A stretch of DNA of 64,000 nt, from NCBI RefSeq assembly GCF_016906535.1, contig NC_057375.1, positions 930,001 through 994,000 of the forward strand, written 5' to 3'. The notes below the pieces were generated by a model. That model worked only from the letters and a program-made list of their open reading frames with translations. It was not told the origin of the DNA and did not search any database. This document shows positions 1 to 11,000 of this stretch, in pieces. This DNA is from Rhizoctonia solani. Taxonomy: Eukaryota > Basidiomycota > Agaricomycetes > Cantharellales > Ceratobasidiaceae. Within the stretch, counting starts at the first letter, position 1. Each line of letters starts with the position of its first letter. Both the position numbers and the translations under genes were made by a program.

Positions 1-202
1 ATAGATATCCCCCTTGTTGCCTTAAGCAACTTACACCTGTACTTAGCTGGCTGCAAGCACCAACCCCCACTCTGTCCCAGACTACATCTAGGACAGATAT
101 GGTATAAGTGCCAAAGTCATGTGATTGAAAATGTTGTCTGTTTGTGTTACAACCCCAAGAATCATACCATTGGAATTGGACAATTTTTCTATTATTTTTA
201 GC
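1..202. repeat. decayed LTR-related sequence
   Basis: No gene is visible. Around positions 108-147 the text 'gtgccaaagtca.gtgattgaaaa.gttgtctgtttg' closely resembles the terminal part of the inverted LTR at 690-722, so this is probably the edge of another, older LTR of the same family cut by the window border. The limits are uncertain. Confidence 0.45.
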
Positions 203-207
203 ATTTT
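203..207. repeat. target-site duplication (left) of element 1, ATTTT
   Basis: ATTTT lies directly before the TGTCC end of the LTR at 208 and is repeated exactly after the CA end of the other LTR (13047-13051). A 5-bp duplication is the normal footprint of a Ty3/gypsy integrase. It shows that the two outer LTRs belong to one insertion. Confidence 0.85.
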
Positions 208-780
208 TGTCCTGGATGTCCTTAAGGGGCGTCAAGGCAGCGGGCGCTTGTGGCCGTATAAGACTGAGTAAGGAACCACTTAAGGCGGCAAGGGTACTAC
301 CTACAACAACGAGCTACCTAACTACAATGTCCACACGCTATAAGGCGGTGACAAGCTACGTGAGTACAGTGAATCCAACGCTTAAGGCGTGTATCTAAGT
401 AGTTACTGGGCAGTAAGGCCCTTGTACAGTTGGGAGATGCAACAAGAGGTAATCAACCTGGGTGTTACCATGGTTGGTTGGCCTCCTTATATATTCTACA
501 AGCTAGCTAATTACAAATGTACCATATCAAATACTGTATCAAATAAGAACCCTGCTCCGCAGTTGGCCTTACTCATGCATATGTGTCACTGACGTGTCAT
601 AGTGATGTCATCAGGTGGAGGTGGCTACGTGTGCTGAGGTAAGCGCAGAAGGGGACGTGGCTTGGCGCTTAGCGTATGATAAAGCGCCAAAGTCACGTGA
701 TTGAAAAGGTTGTCTGTTTGTCTTTGTTTAAATTCGAGAAAATGGGGATAAATCCCCTGGTATCAATTGTGTCTACAACA
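208..780 (-). repeat. 3' LTR of element 1 (573 bp)
   Basis: Inverted LTR with TG...CA ends (on the plus strand it starts TGTCCTGG and ends TCTACAACA). It is the partner of 12474-13046. It contains the conserved TATATAAGG box and the aggtaatcaacc block that matches the primer-binding site. The ORF-like stretches inside it are not genes. Confidence 0.93.
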
Positions 781-3700
781 CTGCCCCCCCTCTAAGGGCC
801 TTGGCAGCGCCAAGGGCCTTCTTTTTCATATCTTTTTCGTATTTTTCTAAAAAATTTTCCGCATTTTTTAAGTTTTCTTGGGGTTCCCACGTGTTTTCTT
901 CAGATCCATACCCCTTCCATTTGACTTGGAAAAACCACTTCCCATTCCTTTCTTTGGCATTGGTTATCCCTTCCACCTTGTATTCTTCTTCTCCGTCCAC
1001 GGTGACTGGTGGAGGGCAATTCTTGAAGGTGCGTTTTTTGTCCCTCTTGACCTTAGATAGGAGTCCTACGTAGAAGACATTGTGGATTTGCATTGTTGGA
1101 GGGAGTTCTAGGCAGTAAGCTTGGTCGGAGATTTTTTCAATAACCTTGAATGGTCCTAGGCGTTGTTCCGTTAGCTTGGGACTCAGGGTTTTGAGGTTGA
1201 CATTTTTGGCGTCCAGCCAAACTTCTTCTCCAATCCCAAATTCTGTTGGGTTTCCTTGCTCTCCGGCTATCATCCGTTGTTTAGACTGCCGGAGCGCCAA
1301 CTCCACTTCTTTCCACTGTGCCTCCATTGCTTGGGCCAGGTCGTCCGCTTCTGGTACATCCGTTGGTACGTTTGATGGGGTTAATGTAGGTTCCCATCCA
1401 TACAAGGCTTTGAAAGGGGTCTTGCCCGTGCTGCTATGTACGGCATTGTTGTACGCAAATTCTGCCATTGGGAGCCATCTGGTCTAATACCTTTGATTAA
1501 CCCCCAAGTAAGCCCTGAGAAAATGTTCAATAGAGGGGTTGATGCGTTCCGTTTGTCCGTTGCTCTGGGGGTGATAGGCAGAGGAAAAATGAGGGTCAAT
1601 GCCAAGGTGTTTGTATAGAGCCCGTAAGAATTTGTTGTTGAAGACCCTCCCTTGGTTGGATATGGTCTTTTCTGGCATACCATGGCATTTCCACACATTT
1701 TCCAGGAATAGTTCCGCTAACTTGGGTGCCTTGAGTTTCTTGGAGCATTTTACAAATATCCCGTACTTTGTGAAACTGTTGACAATTACTAGGATTGAGT
1801 TGTTGCTTCCGTCCTTAGGGAGGTCTACTATCATGTTGTAAGACACGTGCTGCCAGGGCCTGACGGGGAGTTCAAGAGGCTGAGGGGGAATGGACGCGTA
1901 TTTGGGCTTCCTGATCCGTTGACAAGTCTTGCAGGAATCCACGTGCCAGTAGGTGTCAGCACGGATGCCAGGCCAGTAGTAGCTCCTTGATACCAACTCC
2001 AGGGTGCGCTGTCTTCCCGGGTGTCCTGCCAAGGGACTGTTGTGGAAGATGCGGAGTAGGTCCGTCCTTAGTGTTCCAACGTCAGGGACTACAATCCGTC
2101 CTTGGTAGAAAAGTAGACCAGCCTCCATCTTGTAATCTTTAAACGCGCGTTTGATAGAAGGGGGTGCTTTGGACTTGTTTTGTAGGAACTGGAGGATTTC
2201 CTCCAGTGATTTGTCCTGGTCCAGGGATGACTCAATCTGGCGTTGTAGCTCTTTCTCCAGTGTAACTAAGGCAACGTTGGCAAATACTGGGCCTGGCAAC
2301 ATGGACTGGGGTTCTGGTGGAATGTCTGCGTGATCCAATTGTTGTGACAGGGCATCTGGTTTTCCCAATTGTTTTCCTGGCCTGTATATGATTTGGAAGT
2401 TATACCCGGCAAGGAGTAAGTGCCATTGTGCATGGCGTTGGTTGAATGTGCAGGATTCCTTCCAGTATTCTAGGTTGCGGTGGTCGGTAAACACAGTGAC
2501 TGGGTGCTTGGTTCCTTCTAAGAAGATCTGCCAGTACTCAAAGGAACATATGATTGCAAGGAGTTCCTTATTGTGGGTGTTGTAGTTCTGTTCAGCACCT
2601 TTGAAGGACTCTGATAGGAACCCTAGTGGGTGCAAGCGGCCGTCTTCCTGTTGTTGGCTGAGTATGGAACCTAGAGCTGCGCCGGAGGCATCTGTTTCCA
2701 GGAAGTAGGGTTTGGACGGATCAGCGTGGCAAAGGACCAGGGCGTTGGTAATGGCATCCTTTAATCCTTGGAAGGCTTCTTGTTCCTTGGTGTCCCACTT
2801 CCACGGCGTGTCTTTCTTGACCAAGTTATGTAACGGTCTAGCCATGTGGCTAAAGTTGGCAACAAAACAACAAAGGAAGTTGGCGAATCCTAGAAACAAT
2901 TGGACTTCTTTAACCTTAGTAGGTACTGGCCATTCTTGTACCGCCTGGATTTTGAGCTTATCCAGGCTAAAACCCTTATCTGAGACAATGATTCCCAGGT
3001 ATTCCACAGAGGTGACGTGGAACGTGCACTTGGATGCCTTGCAGAACAGTTGGTTCTCCATTAGTTGCTTCAGGACCTCATGAACGTGTTGTGTATGTGA
3101 TGCGTCATCCTTAGAGTATATCAGGATGTCATCAAGGTAAATGATGACGCATACATCCAGCAAATCCTTGAATAGTTTGTTCATGAAATGCTGAAAGGCG
3201 GCAGGGGCGTTTGTTAAGCCAAAGGTCATAACCAGGGATTTGTAGAGGCTGTACTTAGTTTGGAATGCAGTCTTCCATTTGTCACCTTCTTTTACCCATA
3301 CGTTGTTGTAACCCCAATGTAAGTCTAGCTTAGTAAAGACCTTGGCACCGCAGAGCTGGGCCATGAGGTTGTCTGGATGGGGAAGCGGGTAGACGTTCTT
3401 CTTGGTGCAGTTGTTAAGGCGGCAATAATCAACAACCAAACGGCGGGAACCATCCTTTTTGGGTACGAACATTACGGGGGAACTGATAGAAGATTTACTG
3501 GGGCGGATCTTGCCTGCCTTGAGTTCATCCCTGAGCCAATCTTTGAGCGTGGCGGATTTGGCGTCAGTCATGCTATATAGCAGAGAGTTCAAGGGGCCTT
3601 CTTCTGTTAGCTTGATCCCAATGTCATAATGCCGGTGCAGGGGAAGCTTATTGAACTCTTCCTCTCCAAATACCTTGGCGTATTGATGGTATTTGGAAGG

Positions 3701-4210
3701 GACTCCTTTGAGGGGGTTTTGATCAGCTTCCTCCTCTTCAGCAATGGCTACATGTTCTGGTGGTGCATGGGGAAAGGAGAGGGTGCGTTGATTCCAATTG
3801 ATCTCTGGATTATGGGCATCTAACCATTTCAATCCCAAGATGGCGGCGTGGGACCCTGTGTTGCAAATTAAGAAGGTCTCAGTCATATGTTTGCCATCAA
3901 AGGAGAAGGTTAGGTTAGCCTTCTTCCAAATTTTGCCAGCCTGGGGGCTCAACCCATCAAGCATAGTAACGGTGCGGGGTGAAGGGAGATCTATGAGAGG
4001 GAGGTGGAGTGCTTCCGCGGTACGGGGGTGGAGGAAAGATGAGGTGGCGCCTGAGTCTATCAGGACTTCTAGTGATTCCGCTTTTTTCTCTGGTGTGATC
4101 AAAATGGTGAAGAGTGGTGACATTTTACTACTAGATATATTACAAAATTTGATACACAAGCCAGAGTCCTTGGGGTCCTTGCGCGCGGCAGCAGGTCCCC
4201 TTAGTCTTTT
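773..4210 (-). pseudogene. pol: pol polyprotein of element 1, inactivated
   Basis: The reading frame follows a -1 shift from gag and encodes, in order, an aspartic protease (LIDSGATSS), reverse transcriptase with the YLDD box, RNase H (ETDASGAAL), a zinc-binding HHCC integrase, and a C-terminal chromodomain (VKWKGYGSEENTWEP). It is broken in several ways. A TAG at 1484-1486 replaces a tryptophan codon that is intact in element 2, and the frame then stays open to 773. The first integrase catalytic aspartate is asparagine (codon 1835-1837), and so is the second one (codon 1655-1657; SNQG instead of SDRG). The RT active site is still intact. The last codons run into the LTR, as in element 2. Confidence 0.9.
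784..793 (-). other. polypurine tract of element 1
   Basis: On the minus strand a run reading AGAGGGGGGG sits immediately upstream of the 3' LTR. This is the expected position of the plus-strand DNA primer in reverse transcription. Confidence 0.75.
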
Positions 4211-5553
4211 CCCAATTTGGGTCCAGACTCTTTGCCAACCTTGGCGGCTTCTTTCTTGACGCCTTCCTCCTTAGGCGTGGCTTTCCAGCCAGTGCGGCAT
4301 TCCGCAAATTTGTGGCCCAATTTGCCGCACTTGATGCATAGGCCTTCAGCCCTGCGGCGGTTTTGTTCCTCCTTGGAGACAAAGTTGGGGTTGCTGGAGA
4401 GGCGCCCTGGTCTTGTGGCCTGTTGGCCGGTACTTGCCCCCCTGTTGGGGGTAGTGGTGGAGGTGCCAGGCTTATTACCCCTTGGGTGGCTGGCGCGCTC
4501 TTCTCAGAGGGCGTTATTGATGACCAGAGCCGCGTTCTGCAGCTTGAGGAGTGTTGTAGGGCGCCGCTCTTGAGTAGCAATGAGGCGGCTGACCTCCCAG
4601 TGGAGGCCACGTGCAAATTGCCCACAAAGGGCAGCGTTGTTCCAGTCTAGGTCCATGGCAATGGTCCTAAACTTTGTGATGTACTCAGCGCAGGTCCCCG
4701 TCTGAGTAAGTTGTGTAATTTGCCGCTCGGCGGCTTGCGTGGCATTGGGATTCCCGAATGCAGCAAAAAACTCCGTCCTGAACTTGTCAACTGTTTGGAT
4801 AAGGGCCCTGTGGGACCCGAGTTGATCGAGGTGGGGGTGAGCCCGGGCTCCTGCTACGTCCTTCATGTTCATTAGGAGGAACAACAGGACCTCCTGATCC
4901 GTGGGGAACATCCGTTGATTTAGACGTACCCATGCCAACATCCGCGTGAGCCATTGGCGGGCTTTGTTCCCTATCTTCCCTGTATAGGCGTCAGGGTGGT
5001 CCACCTTGACCGGGGCTTGATAAGCGGCTACAGGGGCCACTGGTTGTGGGACTTGGGGGGAGCGGAGTTGGATAGGCAAAGGCGGAGGGGGAGTATAGCC
5101 TCTTGGGGGGGCCCGGACTGGGGTTGGTTGAGCAAAGGCAGGGGGAGCTTTAGTGGGGTTGGCCCAGGCAACAAGGGGCGCACTAGGCGCTGGGAGAGGG
5201 TTGGTTTTTGGTAAGGGCCTGGGCGTGGCCTCAACTGCCGGGGGTTTCCGGTCTTCTGGTGTGTGCAGGACTCCACCCCTAGCCTCAATGCAAGTGAGGG
5301 CTTGATCAACTGCTCCCATCCAGTCTTGGGCTTCCTTTGTTGCTTCCTTGGTTTCTTTGAGTTCCCGCTTGAGCCGGAGGACTTGGTTTTGCAATCCCAG
5401 GATAAGGGAGATTGCTCGGCTGAGGGAGACTTCCCCATAGACCTCTGGTTCAAGGCTTGTTGACTCAATGGCAGTTGCCGGAAGAGTGGGTCCCAACTCT
5501 CCTTGATTGAGAGGGGATTGGGGACAAGCGGAACTCCGGGAACGGGTTGCCAT
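4201..5553 (-). pseudogene. gag: gag of element 1, with one nonsense codon
   Basis: Capsid/nucleocapsid protein of about 450 codons starting MATRSRSSACPQ. It has a coiled-coil-like region (QVLRLKRELKETKEATKE), a proline-rich linker, a retrotransposon gag domain (AYTGKIGNKARQWLTRMLAW) and one CCHC zinc knuckle near the C-terminus (CIKCGKLGHKFAEC). A TGA at 4504-4506 replaces an arginine codon (CGC in element 2) and removes the knuckle. The same frame continues open to the TAA at 4201-4203. Upstream of the ATG the element is cut by element 2 at 5682. Confidence 0.88.
4207..4213 (-). other. -1 ribosomal frameshift site GGGAAAA (element 1)
   Basis: G GGA AAA is in phase with gag, two codons before its stop (GAC TAA), and the pol frame is -1 relative to gag. 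The same heptamer stands in the same place in element 2, which argues that it is functional. Confidence 0.75.
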
Positions 5554-5677
5554 TTCATGGGGGTATGAGCGGCCTTGGTGGGAAGCAGTGCGCTGGGAGG
5601 CGCGGGAGGAAGCGCGAGAGGGGGTACGGGAGGTAATGGTGGGCAAGATGGGGGAGATGGGGGCTGTGTAGCCAAGG

Positions 5678-5682
5678 GTGCC
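5678..5682. repeat. target-site duplication (left) of element 2, GTGCC
   Basis: GTGCC directly precedes the LTR at 5683 and is repeated directly after 12084. It marks the exact insertion point of element 2 inside the gag 5' region of element 1. Confidence 0.9.
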
Positions 5683-6254
5683 TGTCGTAGACACAGTTGA
5701 TACCAGGGAATTTATTCCCATTTTCTCGATTTTAAACGAAGACAAACGGACGACATTTTCAATCACGTGATCTCGGCGCTTATAACATACGCTAAGCGCC
5801 GAGCCACGTCCCCTCCCGCGCTTAGTCAGGATACGTAGCCACCTCCACCTGATGACATCACTATGACACGTCAGTGACACGTATGCATGAGTAAGGCCAA
5901 CTGCGGAACGGGGTTCTTATTTGATACGGTATTGCATATAAATGTATTTGTAATTAGTTAGCTCTGTAATATATAAGGAGGCCAACCGACCATGGTAACA
6001 CCCAGGTCAATTACCTCTTGTCGCATCCCAACACTGTACAAGGGCCTTACAGCCCAGTAAGATACTTAGTTACACGCCTTAAGCGTTGTTCTTGCTGTAC
6101 ATACGTAGCTTGCCACCGCCTTACAGCGTGTGGTCATTGTAGTTAGTTAGTCCGTCGTCGTAGGGTACATCGCCACCGCCTTAAGCGGTTCATTGTAATA
6201 GTCACCCGGCCACAAGCGCCTGCACCCTCGACGTCCTTACAGACGTCTAGGACA
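5683..6254 (+). repeat. 5' LTR of element 2 (572 bp)
   Basis: Begins TGTCGTAGACACAG and ends GTCTAGGACA. A TATATAA box at 5970-5976 lies 35 bp upstream of GGTCAATTACCT (6005-6016). The latter is the likely start of the transcript because it is complementary to the primer-binding site. Downstream, CCTTAAG/CCTTACAG blocks recur every 25-60 bp. Confidence 0.95.
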
Positions 6255-6256
6255 CT

Positions 6257-6268
6257 AGGTAATCGACC
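6257..6268 (+). other. self-complementary primer-binding site (element 2)
   Basis: AGGTAATCGACC starts two bases after the 5' LTR. Its reverse complement matches 11 of 12 bases of the LTR block at 6005-6016, which lies 35 bp after the TATA box. No TGG-type tRNA 3'-end complement is seen next to the LTR. This is the arrangement expected for self-primed reverse transcription (known from Tf1). Confidence 0.65.
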
Positions 6269-6737
6269 TTAAGTCGGTTGCAAACCGTGCCTACCAGCAC
6301 CCACCACACTCAGCCCAACAACGAGAAGGAACCCTGTACTAGCACAAGGGAAATACCGGAGATCGGGATTGCCTTTTGCTGTTAATAATCAAACCAGCGT
6401 CGTCCCCTCCTAGTACCAAATTGCTACAAGGCAGGAATTCCCTATTGCCCGCATACCCTGGTTGCCGCACCTTTTACCAGCGGACCTAGACAGCCGATAC
6501 ACCCGCTTGCAGAGATTGGGTTCTACATCACGCCCAACCACGGCTGTGATTAGTAATTCCTACTGTTCAACGCTAGGTCGTTTGACGCAAGGTCTTAGCA
6601 ATCGAGTAATAAAGCGCTCATAAGTCCTGACACAGGCACCTACTAGTCCCCCTATTTTCACCATTACATCCCGCACTCCCACTTGCTCATCCTCGCGGGC
6701 ATCCTCTCACGCTGGCCGCTCCTACCCCGCTCCCACC

Positions 6738-8087
6738 ATGGCAACCTGTTCCCGGACATCCTCTCAAGCCCAATCCCCTTTTGATCCAAGAGACCTGGGA
6801 TCCCGACTTCTGACAACCACCCCTATCGAACTTGGGGAAGTCTCCCTCGAGCGGGTTACCCACCTCCTCCTTGGCCTCCTCAGCCAAGTCGAGAACCTCG
6901 AGCGGAAGCTTGAAGAAGTCAAGGAAACGGGGATCGAAACCCAAACCAACGTTGAAAACATTTCCCAAACCGTCGATGTTGTCAAGGATGGGCTTTGAAG
7001 CCTCCAACTCCATGGGCCAAGGACCCCAGAGACCAAGCCCCCGGTTGTGGAAGCAACACCACGACCCCTACAAAAAATCGAGCCTATTGGATTGGTTAGT
7101 GGGCCCTCCTTCTGGCCCAAGCAACCAAAGGGGCTTCCCAGCTTTGCCCAACCAGCCCCCCAGAGGGCCATACCTCCGCGAGTCCCTTCTCCCCTTCCAT
7201 CTCCGCGTCTCCGATCCCCCATCGGAGCATCTGCCCCTCCACCTCTGGCTCCAGTCGCCGCCTATCCCGCTCCGGTCAAGGTTGACCACCCCGACGCCTA
7301 CACAGGCAAAATAGGGAGCGAGGCAAAGCAATGGCTGACCCGGATGTTGGCCTGGACCCGTCTCAATGCACGGATGTTCCCCACCAATCAGGAGGTATTA
7401 TCCTTCCTCCTGATGAATATGAAGGACTCCGCCGGGGCCTGGGCCCACCCCCACCTTGACCAGCTCGGCTCACACCGGGCCATAATTCAAACGGTCAAAG
7501 GATTCAAGGTGGAATTCCTGGCAGCATTTGGCGACCCTGATGCCACAAGGGCCGCCGAGCAGAAGATAACCTCCCTCACCCAATCCGGCACATGCGCGGA
7601 TTATATTACGAAGTTCAGGACCTTAGCAATGGAACTGGACTGGAACAACGTGGCCCTCCAAGGCCAGTTTGCCCGCGGCCTCCACTGGGAGGTTAGTTGC
7701 CAGATTGCCACCCGCAAGCACCGACCCCGTACCCTCCTCGAGCTGCAAAACGCAGCACTCGTCATTGACAACGCTCTCCGCGAAGAGCGCGCTAGCCACC
7801 CGCCAAAGGATAATAAGTCTAGCAGACCATCCAACCCCGCAAGGGGGACGAGTACCGGCCAGTCCACGACCGGTTCAAAGAAACTCTCCGACGACCCAAA
7901 TTTTGTGTTGGAAGAAGAACGCAATCGCCGCCGCGCCGCTGGCGCCTGTATCAAATGCGGCAAAATGGGTCACAAGTTCGCGGAATGCCGCACGGGCTGG
8001 AAGGCTACCCCTATTGAGGACAAGGGGAAAGCCAAGGAAACCGCCAAAGTTGGCGAAGACTCCAAGTACCAATCGGGAAAAGAGTAA
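6738..8087 (+). pseudogene. gag: gag of element 2, interrupted by TGA
   Basis: The frame starts with MATCSRTSSQ and has the same length (450 codons) as gag of element 1. A TGA at 6996-6998 (codon 87) splits it into an N-terminal piece with a short coiled coil (QVENLERKLEEVKE) and a long downstream part with the gag domain (AYTGKIGSEAKQWLTRMLAW) and a CCHC knuckle (CIKCGKMGHKFAEC). Sequence around the stop aligns with element 1 only with small in-frame gaps. The stop could be a mutation or a sequencing error. No other stop occurs before the natural TAA at 8085. Confidence 0.85.
8075..8081 (+). other. -1 ribosomal frameshift site GGGAAAA (element 2)
   Basis: The codons read TCG GGA AAA GAG TAA, giving an in-phase X XXY YYZ heptamer directly before the gag stop. 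The pol frame (-1) is open from 8018, so gag and pol overlap by about 70 nt around this site. Confidence 0.8.
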
Positions 8088-11000
8088 GGGTGCCTGCTGC
8101 TGCGCGCAAGGACCCCAAGGACTCTGGCTTGGTTTCGGAAATTTGTAATATATCAATTAGCCACAATAGAATCTCCCCCCTATTTACAATTTCTATCAAA
8201 CCAGAGAAACAAGCGGATTACTTAGAAGTCCTGATTGATTCAGGCACCACTTCATCCTTCATGCACCCCCGTACCGCGGAATCACTCCGCCTCCCGCTCA
8301 TAGACCTCCCTTCACCCCGTACTGTTACCATGCTCGATGGGTCGAGCCCCCAGGCTGGCAAAATCTGGAAAAAGGCTAACCTAACCTTTTCCTTTGATGG
8401 CAAACGTATAACGGAGTCCTTCCTCATTTGCAACACAGGATCTCACGCCGCCATCTTAGGGTTGAAATGGTTGGACGCCCACAATCCAGAGATTGATTGG
8501 AACCAACGGACCCTATCCTTCCCCCATGCGCCTCCAGAGCATGTAGCCATTGCTGAGGAAGAAGAAGCTGACCAGAACCCCCTTGAAGGAGTACCCTCCA
8601 AGTACCACCAATACGCCAAGGTATTTGGGGAGGAAGAATTCAACAAGCTCCCGCCCCATTGGCATTACGACATTGGGATCGAGCTGACGGAAGAAGGCCC
8701 CTTGAACTCCCCATTATACAGCATGACTGACGCCGAATCCGCCACGCTCAAAGACTGGCTCAGGGATGAGCTCAAAGCTGGGAAGATCCAACCCAGCAAA
8801 TCCTCAATCAGTTCCCCCGTCATGTTTGTCCCTAAGAAGGATGGATCCCGCCGATTGGTCGTTGATTACCGCCGCCTCAACAACCGGACAAAAAAGAACG
8901 TTTATCCACTTCCCCGCCCCAATGACCTGATGGCCCAGCTCCGTGGTGCCAAGGTTTTCACTAAATTGGACTTGCGATGGGGATACAACAATGTCCGTGT
9001 TAAGGAAGGGGACGAATGGAAAACCGCCTTCCGCACCAAGTACGGCCTATACAAATCCCTGGTTATGACCTTTGGCCTGACAAACGCCCCCGCTGCCTTC
9101 CAACACTTCATGAACAAATTGTTCAAAGACCTACTAGACGTTTGCGTCATCATTTACCTTGATGACATCCTGATCTACTCAAAGGATGACGCAACTCATA
9201 CGCAACACGTCCATGAAGTCCTGCAGCGGCTACTAGATAATCAACTGTTCTGTAAGGCATCAAAGTGCACATTCCACGTCACTTCTGTGGAGTACCTGGG
9301 AATCATTGTCTTGGATAAGGGTTTTAGTCTGGATAAGCTCAAGATCCAGGCAGTACAGGAATGGCCAGTACCCGCCAAGGTCAAAGAAGTTCAGTCATTC
9401 CTGGGGTTTGCCAACTTCCTCCGTCAATTCGTTGCCAACTTTAGCCACATGGCCCAGCCACTGCACAACCTGGTCAAGAAAGACACGCCATGGAAATGGG
9501 GCACTAAGGAACAGGAAGCCTTCCAAGGACTAAAGGATGCCATCACCAACGCCCCGGTCCTTTGCCATGCAGACCCGTCCAAACTGTACTTCCTGGAAAC
9601 GGATGCTTCCGGCGCAGCACTAGGATCCATATTGAGCCAACGACAGGAAGACGGTCGCCTACACCCCCTAGGATTCCTGTCAGAATCATTCAAAGGGGCG
9701 GAACAGAACTACAACACGCACGACAAGGAATTATTGGCAATCATCCGTTCCTTTGAATACTGGCGTATTTTCCTGGAAGGAACTCTGCACCCTGTCACTG
9801 TGTTCACGGATCACCGTAACCTAGAGTATTGGAAGGAATCCCGTACATTCAACCGACGGCACGCCAGATGGCACCTGTTGCTAGCCGGATACAACTTCCA
9901 AATTGTTTATCGCCCCGGGAAACAATCAGGGAAGCCAGATGCGCTCTCACAACGATTGGATCATGCCGATATCCCACCTGCCAGTCAAACTATGCTCCCC
10001 GACCCTGTCTTTGCCAACATCGCACTAGTAACCCCTGAGAAGGAACTCCAGCGCCAAATCGAGGTCAGCCTAGACCAAGATGAATCCCTGGAGGAAATAT
10101 TACAATTCCTCCAAAATGAGTCTAAGGCACCCCCGTCCATCAAAAAGGCATTCAAGGATTACGAGATGGAGGCCGGTCTGCTATTTTACCAAGGGCGCAT
10201 TGTGGTCCCAGATGTTGGTACCCTGAGAACAGATTTGCTTTGCATCTTCCACGATAGCCCATTAGCTGGACACCCGGGTAGGCAACAAACTCTGGAACTA
10301 GTATTGCGTAACTACTATTGGCCGGGCATCCGCGCAGACACGTATTGGCACGTGGATTCATGTGAAACTTGTCAACGGATCAGGAAACCTAAATACGCCT
10401 TGATCCCTCCGCAACCGCTCAAACTCCCATCTAGACCATGGCAACACCTTTCCTATGATATGATTGTAGACTTACCAAAGGATGGGAACCACGACTCCAT
10501 CCTGGTCATAGTAGATAGCTTCACCAAGTACGGGATCTTTGTCAAATGCTCCAAAAAACTGAAAGCGCCCGAGCTAGCGGAGTTATTCCTGGAACACGTA
10601 TGGAAACGCCATGGAATGCCAGAAAAGACAGTATCGGATAGAGGAAGGGTCTTTAATAACAAATTCCTACGGGCTCTTTACAAACGCCTGGGGATTGACC
10701 CGCACTTCTCATTGGCTTACCACCCTCAGAGCAACGGCCAAACGGAGCGGGTGAACCCTTCCATTGAACATTTCCTTAGAGCATACTCAGGGGTGAACCA
10801 AAGGGACTGGACCAAATGGCTTCCCATGGCGGAGTTCGCCTACAACAACGCCGTACATAGCAGCACGGGCAAAACTCCCTTCAAGGCCTTATATGGTTGG
10901 GAACCCACCCTAACGCCTTCCAACGTACCAACGGACGTCCCAGAAGCAGACAATCTGGCCCAGACTATGGAAGCACAGTGGAGCGAGGTAGAGTCTGCTC

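Noticed and set aside
144..592. Two short frames inside the left LTR
   Set aside because: They repeat in the other LTR copy (12407-12858), lie within the transcribed non-coding part of the LTR and have no motif; they are chance frames.
5028..5675. 215-codon frame overlapping gag on the same strand
   Set aside because: Out-of-frame reading of the proline-rich gag region; the gag frame is conserved in element 2 and this one is not.
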